Positions 44,770-57,179 of a stretch of 64,000 bases of DNA are shown here, piece by piece. Each line of letters begins with the position of its first letter. The first letter of the stretch is position 1. The DNA comes from Paragonimus westermani. Its lineage: Eukaryota > Platyhelminthes > Trematoda > Plagiorchiida > Troglotrematidae. The stretch is from NCBI GenBank assembly GCA_008508345.1, contig QNGE01000878.1, forward strand, positions 126,308 through 190,307, read 5' to 3'. The notes under the pieces are model-generated. The model worked only from the letters and a program-made list of their open reading frames with translations. It had not been told where the DNA came from and made no database searches. Made by a program: the position numbers and the translations under genes.

Positions 44770-47700
44770 CTTATTTATATGTAGGCTTATTTGTTGGGTT
44801 GTGTGCTTTCCATTCAAAAATGCGTGCAACAACTTCGTAGGTAATATTTGAAGGGTCAGCGGACTGTCTCAATACCTCATCGATTCAGGTAACACAGCAG
44901 CATACAACATTACCGTAATAGTCTGAAGATACCCACTAAATTAACAGTATGGAAAAAACAGTAGAAAATTGAACAAATGCAGAGGAAAAGGACATTACTA
45001 TATATGAAGACTACAAAACAGAAGGGAAATCCGGTTCTTGCCATTTTTAGTTTGTAACCATCTTCAACGACTGCAGATCTCACAGTTACATAAAGAAGTT
45101 TGTAATATTGTAGCCAAACAAGACAAAGACGACATACACAAAACAGTACCATAACTAACTCCAACACAATGCTATACTCCACGGTGTTCCCAACTAGTGA
45201 GACTTGGTATCTTTTAGGTTAAATCTGATTGGTCGGAGCCAAAGGCGACCAAACCTGATATCAAGTTCCTCATACTTCCACATCAAGTTATTGGCTGCCA
45301 ACCACGTTGTCTTTGCCATCCACACACAAACGGAACAAGTATGAATCAATATGGTGGACGCTGAGTCCACATGCGTAAGATGTGCCAAGTGATCTTGATC
45401 GATGAAACGAAACTTGTTCGCGTAAAGAGGGGCTATCTACCCCAAACACTTGCTGTAAACTTATCTTTGTGGGTGCAGTGCTACCACTACGTACTGGCAA
45501 TCTTATACAGAAACAGCTACCATAAGAATAGTATTGAAGCGTAGCAACCGGGCAGGTCAACTGCAGTACCTTGAAGGCAGCACATGTGTCACATGCCGTT
45601 TCTTCTAACAAAAGGGATTTCTAGCCAGCGCCAGGCGCTCACTAACGTACAAAAAAACCAACCAGTCTTTAGCGATATGTATGAATATACTTTCTCCATA
45701 AGCTTGACCAGCAGGGACACAATTCCAAACGGAGTCGGAACCTTAGATTGAATCCAGACTGAAGTCACCCAAAGTGAAATCAGGTAAAAACTCATGCTAA
45801 GGAGCATTTTGAATTAAGGTAGTGCAAGGCACACATCACGTCATGATACCTCAAACACAACACGCTTTGTCTCTGTGCCGTGACCAAACAATGCGGTTTT
45901 TTCAGGAGACTTACAGTACCAACATTGTGAGACCGTCCTGAAATTAGCTCAGAATATCGTCAACTTTGAAGTTGGAAAAGAAATGAGTGAAGCAGTCTTG
46001 GTACACTCCAACAGTGAGGAAAAACGTGAGGATAGTGGGATATACATCTCAGTTTTACTTCCGCTTAGTTGAACAGTATCACTAAACTGACCACATGCTT
46101 CTCAGGTACCTCCTTTCTCAACAAGTAATTACAGAAAACGGCCGCAGGTTGAATTGTCAATGATTGAAGCAAAATGTTCACAAGCTGGACTCCACTTAAT
46201 GACTCTCAGAGCTTTTGCATTCATACAATTTTTGATTACTAAGGGTATTCGTTTGGAGCATGTTTACTACCACTGTGCTGACCCTGAACAAAAATCACTT
46301 GGTAACTACATCCATACCCTTCATTAAGATAAATTACTTTGGTGTTCATATCTGGCGTGGGGGTAAGTGAATGACAACCACGTTCGACTCTAGCAAATCG
46401 ATAGGAGTCAACTCTCTGTTCTGAGAGAAGATGCATTACTAATGACCTTTGACAATAGCCAATTCTGAACCTCATGCATTTTTTGGAGCTGGCTAGTAAA
46501 AAAATGTATCACAATGGCAAAAATCGCGCTTAAAATTTGAGTGACATTGGAGTAATAGCTAAGCACTCACCAACTACTTCCTGCCTATAAGCTTTACAAA
46601 CATACTGGATGCTTGAAATGATGTCGATGTTTAAAAGTCAGCTATTTTTTCGACTGGGAAGTTTTGAGCCCTTTTATCGAAGCATTTAAGTTTGTCATAA
46701 TTCGCTTGGCAAAGTTAAAAGCACGTGTATCTTGAAGAGAGTGCATGAATTCCCTCGTATCAATACATATGAATATAGTATTTTCATGATAGGCGACTGA
46801 AACATTTCACACATTCTTCGGTGAACACCGCACAAAATTCTCGGGGTTCCACTTGAACTACATAGCCCCCGCATCCAGTCATTGTTTTTTAATCTAACGG
46901 AAGAAATTTCCAGTACTCTGCGTAGCTGTTCAAACACTTCGGATTACTCTCAGTGGCAAGAGTTTTAACAGGCAGTCGTGTTGTGTACCACTTTAGCTTT
47001 AATCAACCTGGCTTGGGTTACTTAAACTCGACGGTCGGCATTAGTTATAAATGATCGTAAAGCGAAATAAACCTGAATTTTGCACCAATAATCAGTAAGT
47101 TCAAAATCGTTACAGAATGTGTCTATCTTATATTCATATCTCAGGTGGATGCAAACGACTAGCATATAATCCATTAGCTGTCTTATAGCCTTCAACAATT
47201 TACTTAGGAGCACTGGTTTAAATAGAAGGTGGGTTTTTGAAAACTACCTCTTCGAAGTTCTGCAGACAGCCGTCCATGAAACAAAGCGTTATGCTTACTG
47301 ATAGCGGATGCCAAATGTAGCGGAATAGAAGATCAAAGACTAATCACAGACGATGTTGAACGCGTACAATGTGTGGCAGAGATCATCACCAAGAAAAGTT
47401 CAGACGACAGGAAATTATAGTTGTCTGCAGCCAAATTGATGTATCTGTGTCTGCAGCTCTGCCGATTGTAACCGGACTACGAGAAAGAATTCACACGAAT
47501 TTTCTTTGTAGATACGGTTCCTGTTTCAGAGTGCGAATGGTGATGATCGTGCATATGCACAATCGACTTAATTGCGTACTTCCTTTTGGATTTAAAAATT
47601 ATGGGATAAAACACTTCGAATGTTTGATAGATGACAACTTGGTGACTCATGTTAACGTATGCCAACATAAAGCAGATGGTGGCTCTGATTGAGTCCCTAA

Positions 47701-49550
47701 TAAGTCAGGCTGAATAACACATTCAGATCTCCTTGAACGGCTGCATTGTTGAACGAATTAGACATTCAATTCCATAATAGAAGGTAAACAGATACGGATA
47801 TATAGGTTGTGAAACAATCAGTGATCTATTGGGGCGCAGTTTTGTCAAGCATCGACCCCAACAGATGGTTTCGGATGGCCTGTAAAAATTATTATAAAAC
47901 TCTGTTTAAATATCACAGGAGTGCTTCACTCTTGAAGCTTTCTTCAATGGATAGGTGCATATATAGCTTTTATTCTATCTCTGAGTCGTTTTGTCATTGC
48001 AAAACTCATTTATGGATGTTTCGGAGCAGTCTCGGAGTAGTCACTGATTTGAACAGTGACTTCAAATAATTCCGCCGCAGGTACTCGAAAAAACGTGCAT
48101 ATGTTGGCGCATTTGTGTCTTGCAAACACGAAAGGTGGAAATTACCTCGATAAAAACTTCACCCATTTTTGGCATTTTCATTGTGTAGCGATAAAATTCT
48201 GCAGCGGAATCAAAAAACAGCACTCAGCTTGAGTAAAAGCTTATTCAAAACCATCGAAGGCTTTAGTTTGGCACATCTAATGATATAATTTGTGGCTATT
48301 CACACCCTCATGGTTTGTTACAACGTAACTTTTCCGTTATCAAAAACACAACTTCATCTGCTGTGTGAACCTGACGCAAACGTCATCCGTATGTTGCAGT
48401 CCGAACCGTACGTGTATCAGAAAGTTGTACAGATGCTCCCTCCAACCCCAGCCCGGCTGTATCTGAAAGGATTTCATCCAAGTATAAACATGTGTTGTCT
48501 TGAAACATCGTGATCATCCTTCTTCCTTCCCACTTTTAACCCATGCTCCATTGGCTTTCCTTCTTTCTGAGTGTCCATGTGAAATCTACCACACTCACTA
48601 AAATCCTACTAATGACCCTACGGGCCTAATCTTCAGTTCCAGACTGCTGATCCGACTGATGTTCATCGATCATCAGACTACGGTTTTCCGTGCGTAGGCT
48701 ATTTCTTAGGTGACTGGTCATTTTGCTAAATGCAAAGATCAGAACAATGTGTGGACAACCCAGTTTTGTCCGACACCACTGTTTCGATCACAGCTGGAAA
48801 GGTTATCAACTCAAAACTTGAGAAAACTCTGCATTTGTAGAAAAAACGGTGCAAACTGAGTATTAACTGCTAGTTTAATGTGTTTGTTTTTACCAGAAAA
48901 TCTCAAACATCCTTCGAATGAGAACAGTTATTTTATAGCTACAGCTTTGCTGAGATTAATTAGCGTTTTCGTAATCTGTCCAGATATACGTAATTGAATT
49001 AACGAAACATTTTTTAGTAGTGTCTTTGAACAGATCCAATAAACAAATGGTAATTTTCATACACCTTAAGTTTGGTGGATCGACTACACAGTGAAGTTCT
49101 AAAGAAAACTGAAAGCACGTTCAAAGTTCAATATCAGGAGGCAGTTTCCTGATAGTTATGTGATTTTCACAGCTCGTTATTGAACTATCAAAAAACGTTC
49201 CGCAGCAACTCAAAGGGCCCTATTTCATATGAGGATTTGCTGGAAAAACAGCGTAAGCTACAACGAATTCTAAAAAAGTCGTTCCTTTCCCGAACAAGTA
49301 TTCAACACGGCACATGACTGAAGTGGTCCAACGATAACTAGGCAAGAATTAAGTATATGGCGCCGAATTTTATAGTAACCGTCCGCCGCACGTATCGAAC
49401 CAGTAAGATATCTACAGTGTACGGGTTAAATTTATCGTACCATTCCTTTAATTATGTGCTCAATCGTTTAACGCGAAAGCAAGAAGGAAAAGAAGTATGG
49501 TTAAACCGGTTATTGGAAGGACGAGTTAGAGGTATACCATGGGGCTTTAA
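44770..49550. other. No gene recognised
   Basis: Intronic sequence. Frames at 45.2-45.8 kb (minus), 46.2-46.9 kb (minus) and 47.4-48.5 kb (plus) are open for 60-107 codons but have no domain and no matching splice sites. I cannot exclude old repeats. Confidence 0.4.
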
Positions 49551-49554
49551 GTGT

Positions 49555-49730
49555 ACAGGGTGAAATGATTTCTATACATGGCTGACAAGACGCGAAACAA
49601 GTCAAGTAAGACGAGCACACATGGCAGTCAGACGCAGAGCGGATCAAATGAAATACGTTCACATGATGCGTCCTGGCTGCTTCATCAGGAGATGCGTCTC
49701 TTAACATTTCCATCTTGAACTTGCTACTCG
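49555..49730 (+). repeat. Gypsy-type leader repeat, copy a
   Basis: ACATGGCTGACAAGACGCGA followed by AACAAGTCAAGTAAG is repeated at 51,741-51,830. The frame begins MADKT and continues GSNE. It looks like the start of a retroelement ORF. Confidence 0.6.
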
Positions 49731-50789
49731 CAGATACGTGTATGAGAATTTACTTGGAGCGGGGTTACAGCGATCGTGGTGCAGCGTGGCCGTCAAGGTA
49801 TTGACAAAGTTTGATGATTTTGTCGGAACCTCAACAAACTAGGTCTCCGGCGTGCCCGTTTATCTTTGGTGTTGTCTAGTAGTTGTTCTCGCAATAGCCT
49901 TCGATTTTCTGAATGGCCCGCTTGTTTCCCCAAGTCTTCTGGTCTAACCGGCATGCTGTATACAGGTATGTGGATCAAATTGAACTTGACAGAGTACTGT
50001 CCTTCAACGGACTAGAATTCGTCCAGGTATCCAAGCAACCTCTATATCACGGTAGTCCTTAACAAGTGCCGAATGAAAAATGTCGTAGGAGTGAAATCGA
50101 GCCCCATGCCTCCCATTAAATTGTTGTTCCATCGGAAAGTTTCTGTCAATTGCCGTTGGATTGGAAAAATCTAGTGGATTGTTCGTCGTTTGCGGTCTGC
50201 GCCTTATCAGAGCATCGACCGGAGGTTTTCCCTCTGGAACCTGCCTGTTCAGGGCTGTTCGGTAAGTCGAAAAGAGTGTTTCAGGGACACCGGCCTCCCT
50301 CCCATTTAGTTTTTTGGAGGGTTCTCTTGAACGTGCTCACAAACCGTCCGGCCTGGCCACTTAATTGTTGGTAGTGGAACGGTGACCATATGTACTAATG
50401 TAGGTTTTAACGAGCATGATCCGGTTTCTTATCTTCAGGCGGAGCTTACGCCTTCACATACCTGAACAATCGACTGGGTGCCATGCCCTATTCAGACCAA
50501 GCCCAGAAGATTCGACTTCGAATGCTCAGTAAGGTATACCGTACCACCTGCACGGACATCATCGCGCTCGATAACACAGTCTACCCAAACAATCAGGGGC
50601 ATTTTTATCCAGATGAGTTATCAGCTGAATGTTCTGTTTTCTTGTGTACCTTATGGTCAGTGCTTTTCCACGTCTGCCACGTGATTAGAGTGGTATCAGA
50701 ATCAGTTTAGAATCGTGAGTGTATCGAAGTGACGTTAATTTGCACCAACAAATACTTTCAGCGTAAAGTAAAGCCGGGGTTAGAGGTGG

Positions 50790-51660
50790 ACAAAAAGGGA
50801 TTCAGCTTTACATCTTTTTTCAGTTTCTTTCGATCGTTTCTTCGAAGCCACGACAGACTTTTGAGTGACATGGTGGAATAGCAATATGTCTCCCTGTGCC
50901 CGGATTGTTTGCACTTTTAGCAGCCATGGTGTTTGAATGCAAATAACCGCAAATAATGCCAATCACCCCACGGTTAGCATGCAGTTGGGATTTTCGATAG
51001 GGATTTTTCACCTTGTATCTCAGTTCTTCGGTTGCGTGGCCGCTGCGAAACGGCATGAACAGCAGGTAACCAAGACTGTTCACTCGAGGCTGTCATGCTT
51101 CACAGTGATCATTGGTTGACACTTCGCTGTCACAGATGACAACCTCTTGTCGGGATTCTGTTTAGTCTTGTTCATAATTTGAGTAAAAATGTCGGCATTT
51201 CATGTTGATTGTAAACCACAGACGAGTATTAGACGCTTGAATCTGTCCTCCGTCAATGTCTACAGCTTGGACTTCTCACACTCTAGGTTCACTGCACTTG
51301 CGAAGGTGACAAAATCATCATGTTCGTTTTTCACCAATTTGAAGCATTGATACCTGGTGTTGAACAAGGATGACTGCTTCCCATAAACATTCTCTGGGGC
51401 CTTCAGTGTTTCTTCAATCGTGAGATCAGGAAGTTTCCCTAATAGAACGAATGAATGAATGTTTTATCGTACTGAGTGCCAGACAACTCCACTCGCAAGA
51501 CATCTTCCTATTGGCCAAACAAACATTCGAAAGTCATTCCGGCTCCACCATCATAAGCAAATTCATTAGTGCTGTCCGTGATGGCATCCACAGTTAAACC
51601 CAGTTCGGTGTTATAATTAGCTGAAATCATGGAAAAACTGCGTGTCAAAGTTGCAAGTAA
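50790..51660 (-). pseudogene. Gypsy-type Gag fragment (minus strand)
   Basis: The translation contains LPDLTIEETLKAPENVYGKQ, SSLFNTRYQCFKLVKNEHDD and FVTFASAVNLECEKSKL. This fits the Gag of K02A2.6-like Ty3/gypsy elements, where a short phrase ending in F..RY.CLKL is typical. Frameshifted Cys-rich frames follow downstream and could be a decayed zinc knuckle. It is 5' and 3' incomplete and in sense to the VWA3-like gene. Confidence 0.65.
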
Positions 51661-51699
51661 TTTCAGTTGCGCCACATTAAAATGGGCTAGTCAGAAGTA

Positions 51700-51960
51700 G
51701 GCCATGGAGAGTTAAGTGTACGGGGCGAAGTGATTTCTAGACATGGCTGACAAGACGCAAAGCGAATCAAGTAAGGCGAGCATACATGACAGCCAGACGC
51801 ACAGCGGGTCAAATGAAATGCGGTCGCATTTGGCAGTCACAGCGTTAGAACAGATCACGTTACTGGAGGCATGGAAAAGCAAACGCGAGAACGCATTCAA
51901 GATAGCGTACAGCCGCTCGACCGCACGGCTGTAACCTGATTGGTTGATTGGAACCACCTT
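51700..51960 (+). repeat. Gypsy-type leader repeat, copy b
   Basis: The frame begins MADKTQSESSKASIHDSQTH and continues SGSNEMRSHLAVTALEQI. The DNA matches 49,555-49,680. It has a different continuation from copy a, so the two are separate insertions or a broken pair. Confidence 0.6.
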
Positions 51961-52059
51961 ACTGCCCACGACCACACCATCCGAGCTAGATAGATCAATC
52001 GATGTGGTGTGATGCATCTTGGCTACTTCGTTAGGAAACTCGTCTTTTAACAAAAACCA

Positions 52060-53345
52060 CGCTTGTTACTACGGCTATTGATGAGATAAAACTAACAAAT
52101 ATTTGTTCGCATGGTCATGTGAGGTACATCCCGATGTAATACTGCAAACGGTGATAAATAAACAATTGAGTTTTTCTTGAGACATACATAAAGCTTGTAC
52201 CACGAAATGGACCACAATAATTTTCCATTCGAGCTCTAACTTCAGTTACATTGTCATTTGAGAACACCTCATTCTATATGGTAATGTACGCACATAGGGT
52301 CTATACCTTTTGACGTCCTAGCAATCATCTTCACAGCAAATCATTTATTAGCCCAGTACGTCACCCCGAAGTCAAAAGCTACTAGATTATTGGAAGGAGC
52401 GCAAAATAATTTAACACATAACCAACGGATATTAAGGTGGTTACAGTGACTGAGCAATTAGTTTCGCTTACACTATGGAATGTGTTCCTTAAGACTTGCT
52501 TACAATCATTACTCGCTATGTGACCAAGTCTCCAGATGTGACAATTCAGTTGCGTTTTTAATGTAAGTCAACGCGGTTTCCTCATGAGTACACGGACCGC
52601 AGTTCAAATCTCAGTCATGACAAAGATAGGAACTATTGACAACCTTTATCGAAAGCGAGATTCAAATCTAATTGGTTTTTTGAATGGGGCTAGTAGCACA
52701 TTTTATCAAACTTTTGATGCGTGATACAGTATACTTAATCTATACCCAATCTGAATTTTGTCCCTTACTAATACTCAGGCTGTAGTTAGGCCCAAAGAAC
52801 TATAAAGATACTGAGTGAAAGTTATTACTCGTGAGGCACGAAACCAGAATACTCGCGTTCACGAACAGTTTTGAACCTGACCAATAAGAATTAACTTCTC
52901 AGTGCTTGGACACTGCTCTAATGGCTCACAACGCTGATCAGCGTTATGAGCCATTAGAGCAGTGTCCTAGTACAAAAAAGTTAGTTTGGTAGGTCGACCT
53001 ACAGAGCTTAATACGCGTAAAACTATCATACTGTTTCGTCATACTGTACTGTCCGATTATGTGTATATTTTAAACTTTTCTTCGAAAGTAAAACAATAAC
53101 TACTGTCATACAAAAAATCTGCAGGAAAATGACAAGGATATAACTTGGCAGCAAAATACAAAAGTAAGCTATATTACTAGAAAATATATGTAACAAAACG
53201 GCAACCGTCTTTCGTTATAAACTACATAAGAAAAAACCGATCGAAATATGTTATTGTTTCCGTTGAACAGCATAAACAAAACAAAAGTACTGACTCGTAA
53301 CTGTTGAGAACAGACATATTCCACTCATTCTGATATTATAACTCA
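52060..53345. other. No gene recognised, apart from the palindrome
   Basis: AT-rich intron with no exon before the donor at 53,341-53,346. Confidence 0.5.
52908..52967. repeat. Near-perfect 60-bp palindrome without loop
   Basis: GGACACTGCTCTAATGGCTC, then ACAACGCTGA, is followed at once by its reverse complement, with one mismatched pair (CACAACG against CGTTATG). The centre is TGATCA. It could extrude as a cruciform in DNA or fold as a 30-bp hairpin in RNA, and resembles a pre-miRNA-sized stem but without a proper loop. Confidence 0.9.
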
Positions 53346-53346
53346 C

Positions 53347-53519
53347 CGACCTCCGGTATGACGGCATAAAGACGCCATGTAATTCAAGCTGGGAACATCG
53401 TTGCATTCATAGGAGACTATGTGCAGTGGGTGGCGCATACTAAGAACTTGCTCTCGCAAAAGTTCTGGGGCACAGGTACAAGAACCTCCTTCAGAAATCA
53501 GATAGATAGCTTCGTGGTT
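53347..53519 (-). CDS. VWA3-like exon, C-terminal half of VWA domain 1
   Basis: A 173-nt exon between a CTTTTAG acceptor and a CG|GTGAGT donor. It reads NHEAIYLISEGGSCTCAPEL, then LHIVSYECNDVPSLNYMASL and ends CRHTGGR. The pattern aIYLI-x-x-G ... H-I-V-S-x-x-C-N-D ... L-x-x-x-TGGR is characteristic of VWA3 proteins (compare IYLLSDGRPD in domain 2 at 26.5 kb). The usual Asp of the last MIDAS motif is Glu here, again pointing to a non-canonical metal site. Exit phase 2 is completed by the A that opens the exon at 41,417, giving Arg. Confidence 0.9.
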
Positions 53520-53684
53520 CTAAAAGGCGTTTTTATAAGAAAATGTTCTGGGTGAATGCAAGATACATCAGTCTGCGGCAGAACTCAACTTAGCGTCAAG
53601 TATGAAACAAGTGAAAAAACACCTGACAAACAAATTAAAGTGGAAAATCAAAAACCAAACGCCTGCACCTGAACGTCTTGCTCC

Positions 53685-53900
53685 CGTTGCAGCGACCTGG
53701 AGATGACCTAGGACTGCCGGTAGTACGAAATGCAACATATTCCCACAGGTTCTAGCAAACACTGCACCTAAGATACGGTAACAAGGATGTTATTCTGCCG
53801 TATGATTGGTGCATGTGGCTGTGTGCGAGTTCGCATGTCTTTGCGTTCTGCACGCGAACAGTGTTAAACGCTCATGACTTACCAACGTACTTCATGGGTG
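53685..53900 (+). repeat. Possible diverged solo LTR related to the 54.4-kb gypsy LTR
   Basis: TTGCAGCGACCTGGAGATGA then CTGCCGGTAGTACGAAATGC parallels the start of the LTR at 54,379 (TTGTAGCGACCTGGAGATTT, then CTGCCTGCGGTATGATG). Further on, TGTCTTTGCG ... GCGCGAAC-like blocks keep the same order. The right boundary is unclear. Confidence 0.4.
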
Positions 53901-54378
53901 AATCGTAAGCATTTCCAGCTAGTTTTTCTTATCTGTGTCAATTATTGCCTTGATAGAAATTGTAATTCCTGCACAATATATACCCCGTTTACTCATCACA
54001 CAGTTTCATTTTGCGTCTGACTCCTGCACCGAACCATTTTAATAAGTGCACATTCACTGTATCAAAGATGGTCGTAGCGGATGCCAAAGGTAAACAAGTT
54101 CCACTAACCATACATGTTCAACAGCAGCTCACTGTGAATTTGCCAGACTTTTGATGATATACCACGACTAACAGTAATGTTTCAAAGTATGAACAAGAGT
54201 GTAAAAATACAAGTTCGATCAGTTTAATGGATTTATTATAGTCGCGAAGCAGTTGCATGCAACGTCAGCTGATTCAGACGTAGTTTGATGCGCTGGAGAA
54301 TGGACCTTTTGTAAGAGCTGCCTTTAATATAGTCAACAAAAATAAAAGTATCACAAGGGAAGCGAAGTTTGAACTACT

Positions 54379-54743
54379 TGTAGCGACCTGGAGATTTCAC
54401 GGGCCTGCCTGCGGTATGATGTGTAAAATAGTTTCAAAACTCATAGTTGCATATTGTACTAGGCATGGTGTATGCTGTCCGATTGTTTGTCTGCATGTCA
54501 TGTGACTGTGGCGCGAACCCGAAGGACACACGTGTCAAATTCTTCTGGTTTACTCGCTCGTCGACGGTCGGTCTCTAGCCTCTCTAGCTAATTCGCGTGC
54601 CGGTACACTTTACAGTGCTATCAGAGACCACTCGTAAATTTCGTCGGATGAACAGTTGGTCTCTCTTCTCAACGGTCTTTTGCTTTTCGTGTCTGATAAT
54701 TGCGTACCTGGGGAGAAAGCGACCTAGTGCGATGAGCACTAAA
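54379..54743 (+). repeat. 5' LTR of the gypsy element
   Basis: It starts TGTAGCGACC. Bases 54,412-54,710 are, by eye, identical to the 3' LTR. Differences cluster near both ends (ACGGGCC against ACTGGCC; GGGGAGAAAGCGACC against GGGAAAAAATAGACT). Confidence 0.9.
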
Positions 54744-54875
54744 TTTGTGAGCCCGACTAAACTGGTGAGCCTGTTCGAATAAGTTTCGTTTTCCACAGGT
54801 ATATCTTTTAAATAACTGTGAGCTGCTGTTTTTTATGCGTTTTACATATTCTGTTTTTTTATACATTCCGCTTTA

Positions 54876-55450
54876 ATGGAGGCTCTACCACACGTTCTGT
54901 CAGATTTTTCGGTCAGAGCATTTTCCGTACCGTTTACGCCCTTTAAAGAAAATATTCTCAAACCGTGGTTTGCTCAGTTAGAAGCCACATTTGCGCTACG
55001 ACAGACTAGTTCAGAGCTAACCCCTTTTCATCACGTAGTTGCGGTACTGCCACCTCACGTTATTGACGAGGTGAACGATATTCTGATTCTACCGGACTCC
55101 ACGAAGGCCTACGAGCAAATCAAAGCGGCCGTAATCAAGCGCGTTGGCTTGTTCGATCGCTAACGTATTTCTCAGCTTCCGAGTGCGACCGAGCTCGGTG
55201 ACCGCAAACCATCGCAACTCCATCGCCACATCCAGTGGTTAGCAGGCACGACACACATAGAAGAGGCTCTACTTAAGGAGATGTGGCTACAGCGTTTGCC
55301 TAAATAGATGCAAAACATCCTTAGCGCAAACCCTTCAGCAACCTTGTCAACCTTGATTGATGTCGCCAACCGGATCGAGGAAACATACGGCACCGCTGTT
55401 TCCCAGCTCGCTTCAAATTGTCAGGACGCAATTGCCAATTTAAATTCTTA
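54876..55450 (+). pseudogene. Gypsy Gag region
   Basis: MEALPHVLSDFSVRAFSVPF, then KPWFAQLEATFALRQTSSEL and ILILPDSTKAYEQIKAAVIK fit the capsid-like region of flatworm gypsy Gag. A stop follows GLFDR, after which LPSATELGDRKPSQLHRHIQ continues in frame. Another stop occurs before the segment ending ANLNS. No zinc knuckle is clear. Confidence 0.75.
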
Positions 55451-55664
55451 AGTTGTCACCCTAACTAAACAGATTTGGACCTCAACGTTCGAGGTCACGC
55501 CCGACTAACCTCATTAGACGACACAGTGGCTACTCAGGGTCACGTCGCCACCGAACGCTAATCCGGATCACTGCTGGTATCACCAGCAATTTGGCGAGAA
55601 AGTCCGACGATGCCGACAGCCTTGTACCTTTGGTCCAGACAGCAAACAAAGCAGCCAAATCTAC

Positions 55665-55951
55665 ATGGTTAACGACGTAACTTGCCCGCCTGGTCGTCTG
55701 TTCTTTCTAAAAGATCACGAGTCGGGGATTCGCTATCCTATCGACACAGGTGCGGAGGTCAGCGTGATCCCACTTGAGGACTGCGACTTAAACAGGTCAT
55801 CCATTTTGAATCTTACCACAGTCAAAGGGTGCACTATAAAAGTGCCTGGTCAGCGCTCTCGCGCACTTAATTTAGGTCTCCGCAGGCCTTTCCTCTGGAT
55901 CTTCACGAGCGCCGACGTCCAAATGGCGATCATTGGCATCAATCTTCTCTA
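55665..55951 (+). pseudogene. Gypsy aspartic protease region
   Basis: FFLKDHESGIRYPIDTGAEV then SVIPLEDCD shows the DTG active-site triad of a retroviral-type protease. MAIIGINLL corresponds to the IIGxDLL motif at its end. It is followed by a stop. Confidence 0.8.
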
Positions 55952-56091
55952 GCACTTCGACCTTTAGGTAAATTCCAGACGACACCGTCTAGTAAACCAA
56001 ACGAAAAAGCTTACGGTTACCGGGATTTCGATCGATAAGATAACAGTCAGTCCTGTATATCAAAGCACTACAGAACTAAACACCTTTGGAT

Positions 56092-56249
56092 TACTGATGA
56101 GTAGTCGGGATTTGGTTTATTTTCAAATTGACCATCACTCACATTTGATCGCAGCGTTCGCATTCAGATAGATTTTCCAGCCAGCCTCTTTCGAAAAGAA
56201 GCACTAGACTCGAGTTTCGCTCTCATTAGAGCTCGTCAGTAGTGCATAT
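56092..56249 (-). repeat. SINE-HHR copy 5 (sense to host gene, intact ribozyme, head missing at an N)
   Basis: The tail (GATTACTGATGAGTAG, seen on the plus strand) and hammerhead match copies 2 and 3. The copy stops at TGCATAT, where the window has its only N (56,250). The missing head (about 90 bases) would pair with the head of copy 6. The N probably marks a palindromic region that the assembly could not resolve. It is inserted in the gypsy element. Confidence 0.85.
56201..56245 (-). ncRNA. Type I hammerhead ribozyme, complete core
   Basis: In order on the minus strand: GCACTA, CTGACGA, GCTCT-AATG-AGAGC (five Watson-Crick pairs), GAAA, CTCGAG, cleavage site GTC, TAGTGC. All core positions are intact and stem II is perfect, so this is the best copy in the window. 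It is in sense to the VWA3-like pre-mRNA, in the intron between the exons at 60,052 and 53,519. Confidence 0.92.
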
Positions 56250-56251
56250 NC

Positions 56252-56505
56252 GGGAGTGGTTGACCGTTGAGATTTGATGATTCGGTCGTGCCAAATGTGA
56301 GGTCAGTGGCGCGGTGGTCAACACGGTTGCCTCATGATTGGAGTGACCGGAGTTCAAATCCCGGTCGTGGCAAGGATATGCACTACTGACGAGCTCTAAT
56401 GAGAGCGAAACTCGAATCTAGTGCTTCTTTTTGAAAAAGGCTGACTGGAATGTCTATCTGAATGCGAATGCTTCGATCAAATGTGAGCTATAGTCAACTT
56501 GAAAA
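56252..56505 (+). repeat. SINE-HHR copy 6 (plus strand, inverted partner of copy 5)
   Basis: The leader (GGGAGTGGTTGACCGTTGAG, then GATTCGGTCGTGCC) is the same as in copy 4. The A box is TGGCGCGGTGGTC and the B box GAGTTCAAATCCCGG. The tail ends near GTCAACTTGAAAA, after which the gypsy reverse transcriptase resumes. Confidence 0.88.
56380..56424 (+). ncRNA. Hammerhead ribozyme, core kept, stem III weakened
   Basis: GCACTA, CTGACGA, GCTCT-AATG-AGAGC and GAAA are intact. Stem III is CTCGAA instead of the palindrome CTCGAG, making the cleavage triplet ATC, which is still allowed by the NUH rule. Stem I TAGTGC is complete. Activity is possible but less certain than for copies 3 and 5. Confidence 0.85.
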
Positions 56506-57110
56506 CTCCCTTAGTTTTCTAATCAATAAGTATCCGTCTGTTTTTCGACAGTCTCCATCTCTACCTGGCGTTAGAGGTTCCACGAGGCAACACGCAGTCA
56601 CTGCAAGCACGCCGGTGTTCGTTAAAGCTTGCAGGTTGGCACCAGACAGGCTTCAAATAGTCCGCGCTGAGTTTGAGCACATGCTCCAGCGCGGAATCAT
56701 CCACCCATCCATTAGCCCTTAGGCCCCTCCACTCCATATGGTCCCTAAAGCGTCTGGAGATTGGCGCCCTTGTGATTATCGTTCGCTCAACAACATCACA
56801 GTACCCGACAGGTACCCAATCTCGCATATATAGGACATCATGGCTAGCCTTCATGGTACCCGTGTTGTTTTGAAAATCGATCTGGTGCGCGCATACCACC
56901 AGATCCCGGTTGCGGACGAGGATGTCGCCAAGACATCCGTCATCACATCATTCGGTTTATTTGAATTTCTACGCGTGCCGTTTGGTTTGCGAAACGCCAC
57001 ACAAGAGTTTTACTGTTTTATCGACAACGTCACACGTGGTCTGGATTTTGTCCACCCCTATATAAACGACCTATTAGTTGCAAGCGCATCTGAAGAAGAA
57101 CACTAGATTC
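56506..57110 (+). pseudogene. Gypsy reverse transcriptase region
   Basis: PDRLQIVRAEFEHMLQRGII, then VVLKIDLVRAYHQIPVADED (motif A with its Asp) and VPFGLRNATQEFYCFIDNV are clear. The catalytic YxDD block reads YINDLLVAS, with Asn in place of the first Asp. Stops follow SISP, ISHI and EEEH, and there is a frameshift around 56,722-56,840. Confidence 0.85.
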
Positions 57111-57179
57111 ATCTGCGACAGCTCTTCGACAGATCAGCAACGTTTAGCATAGCGATTTGGCATAGCGTTGACCGGCACA

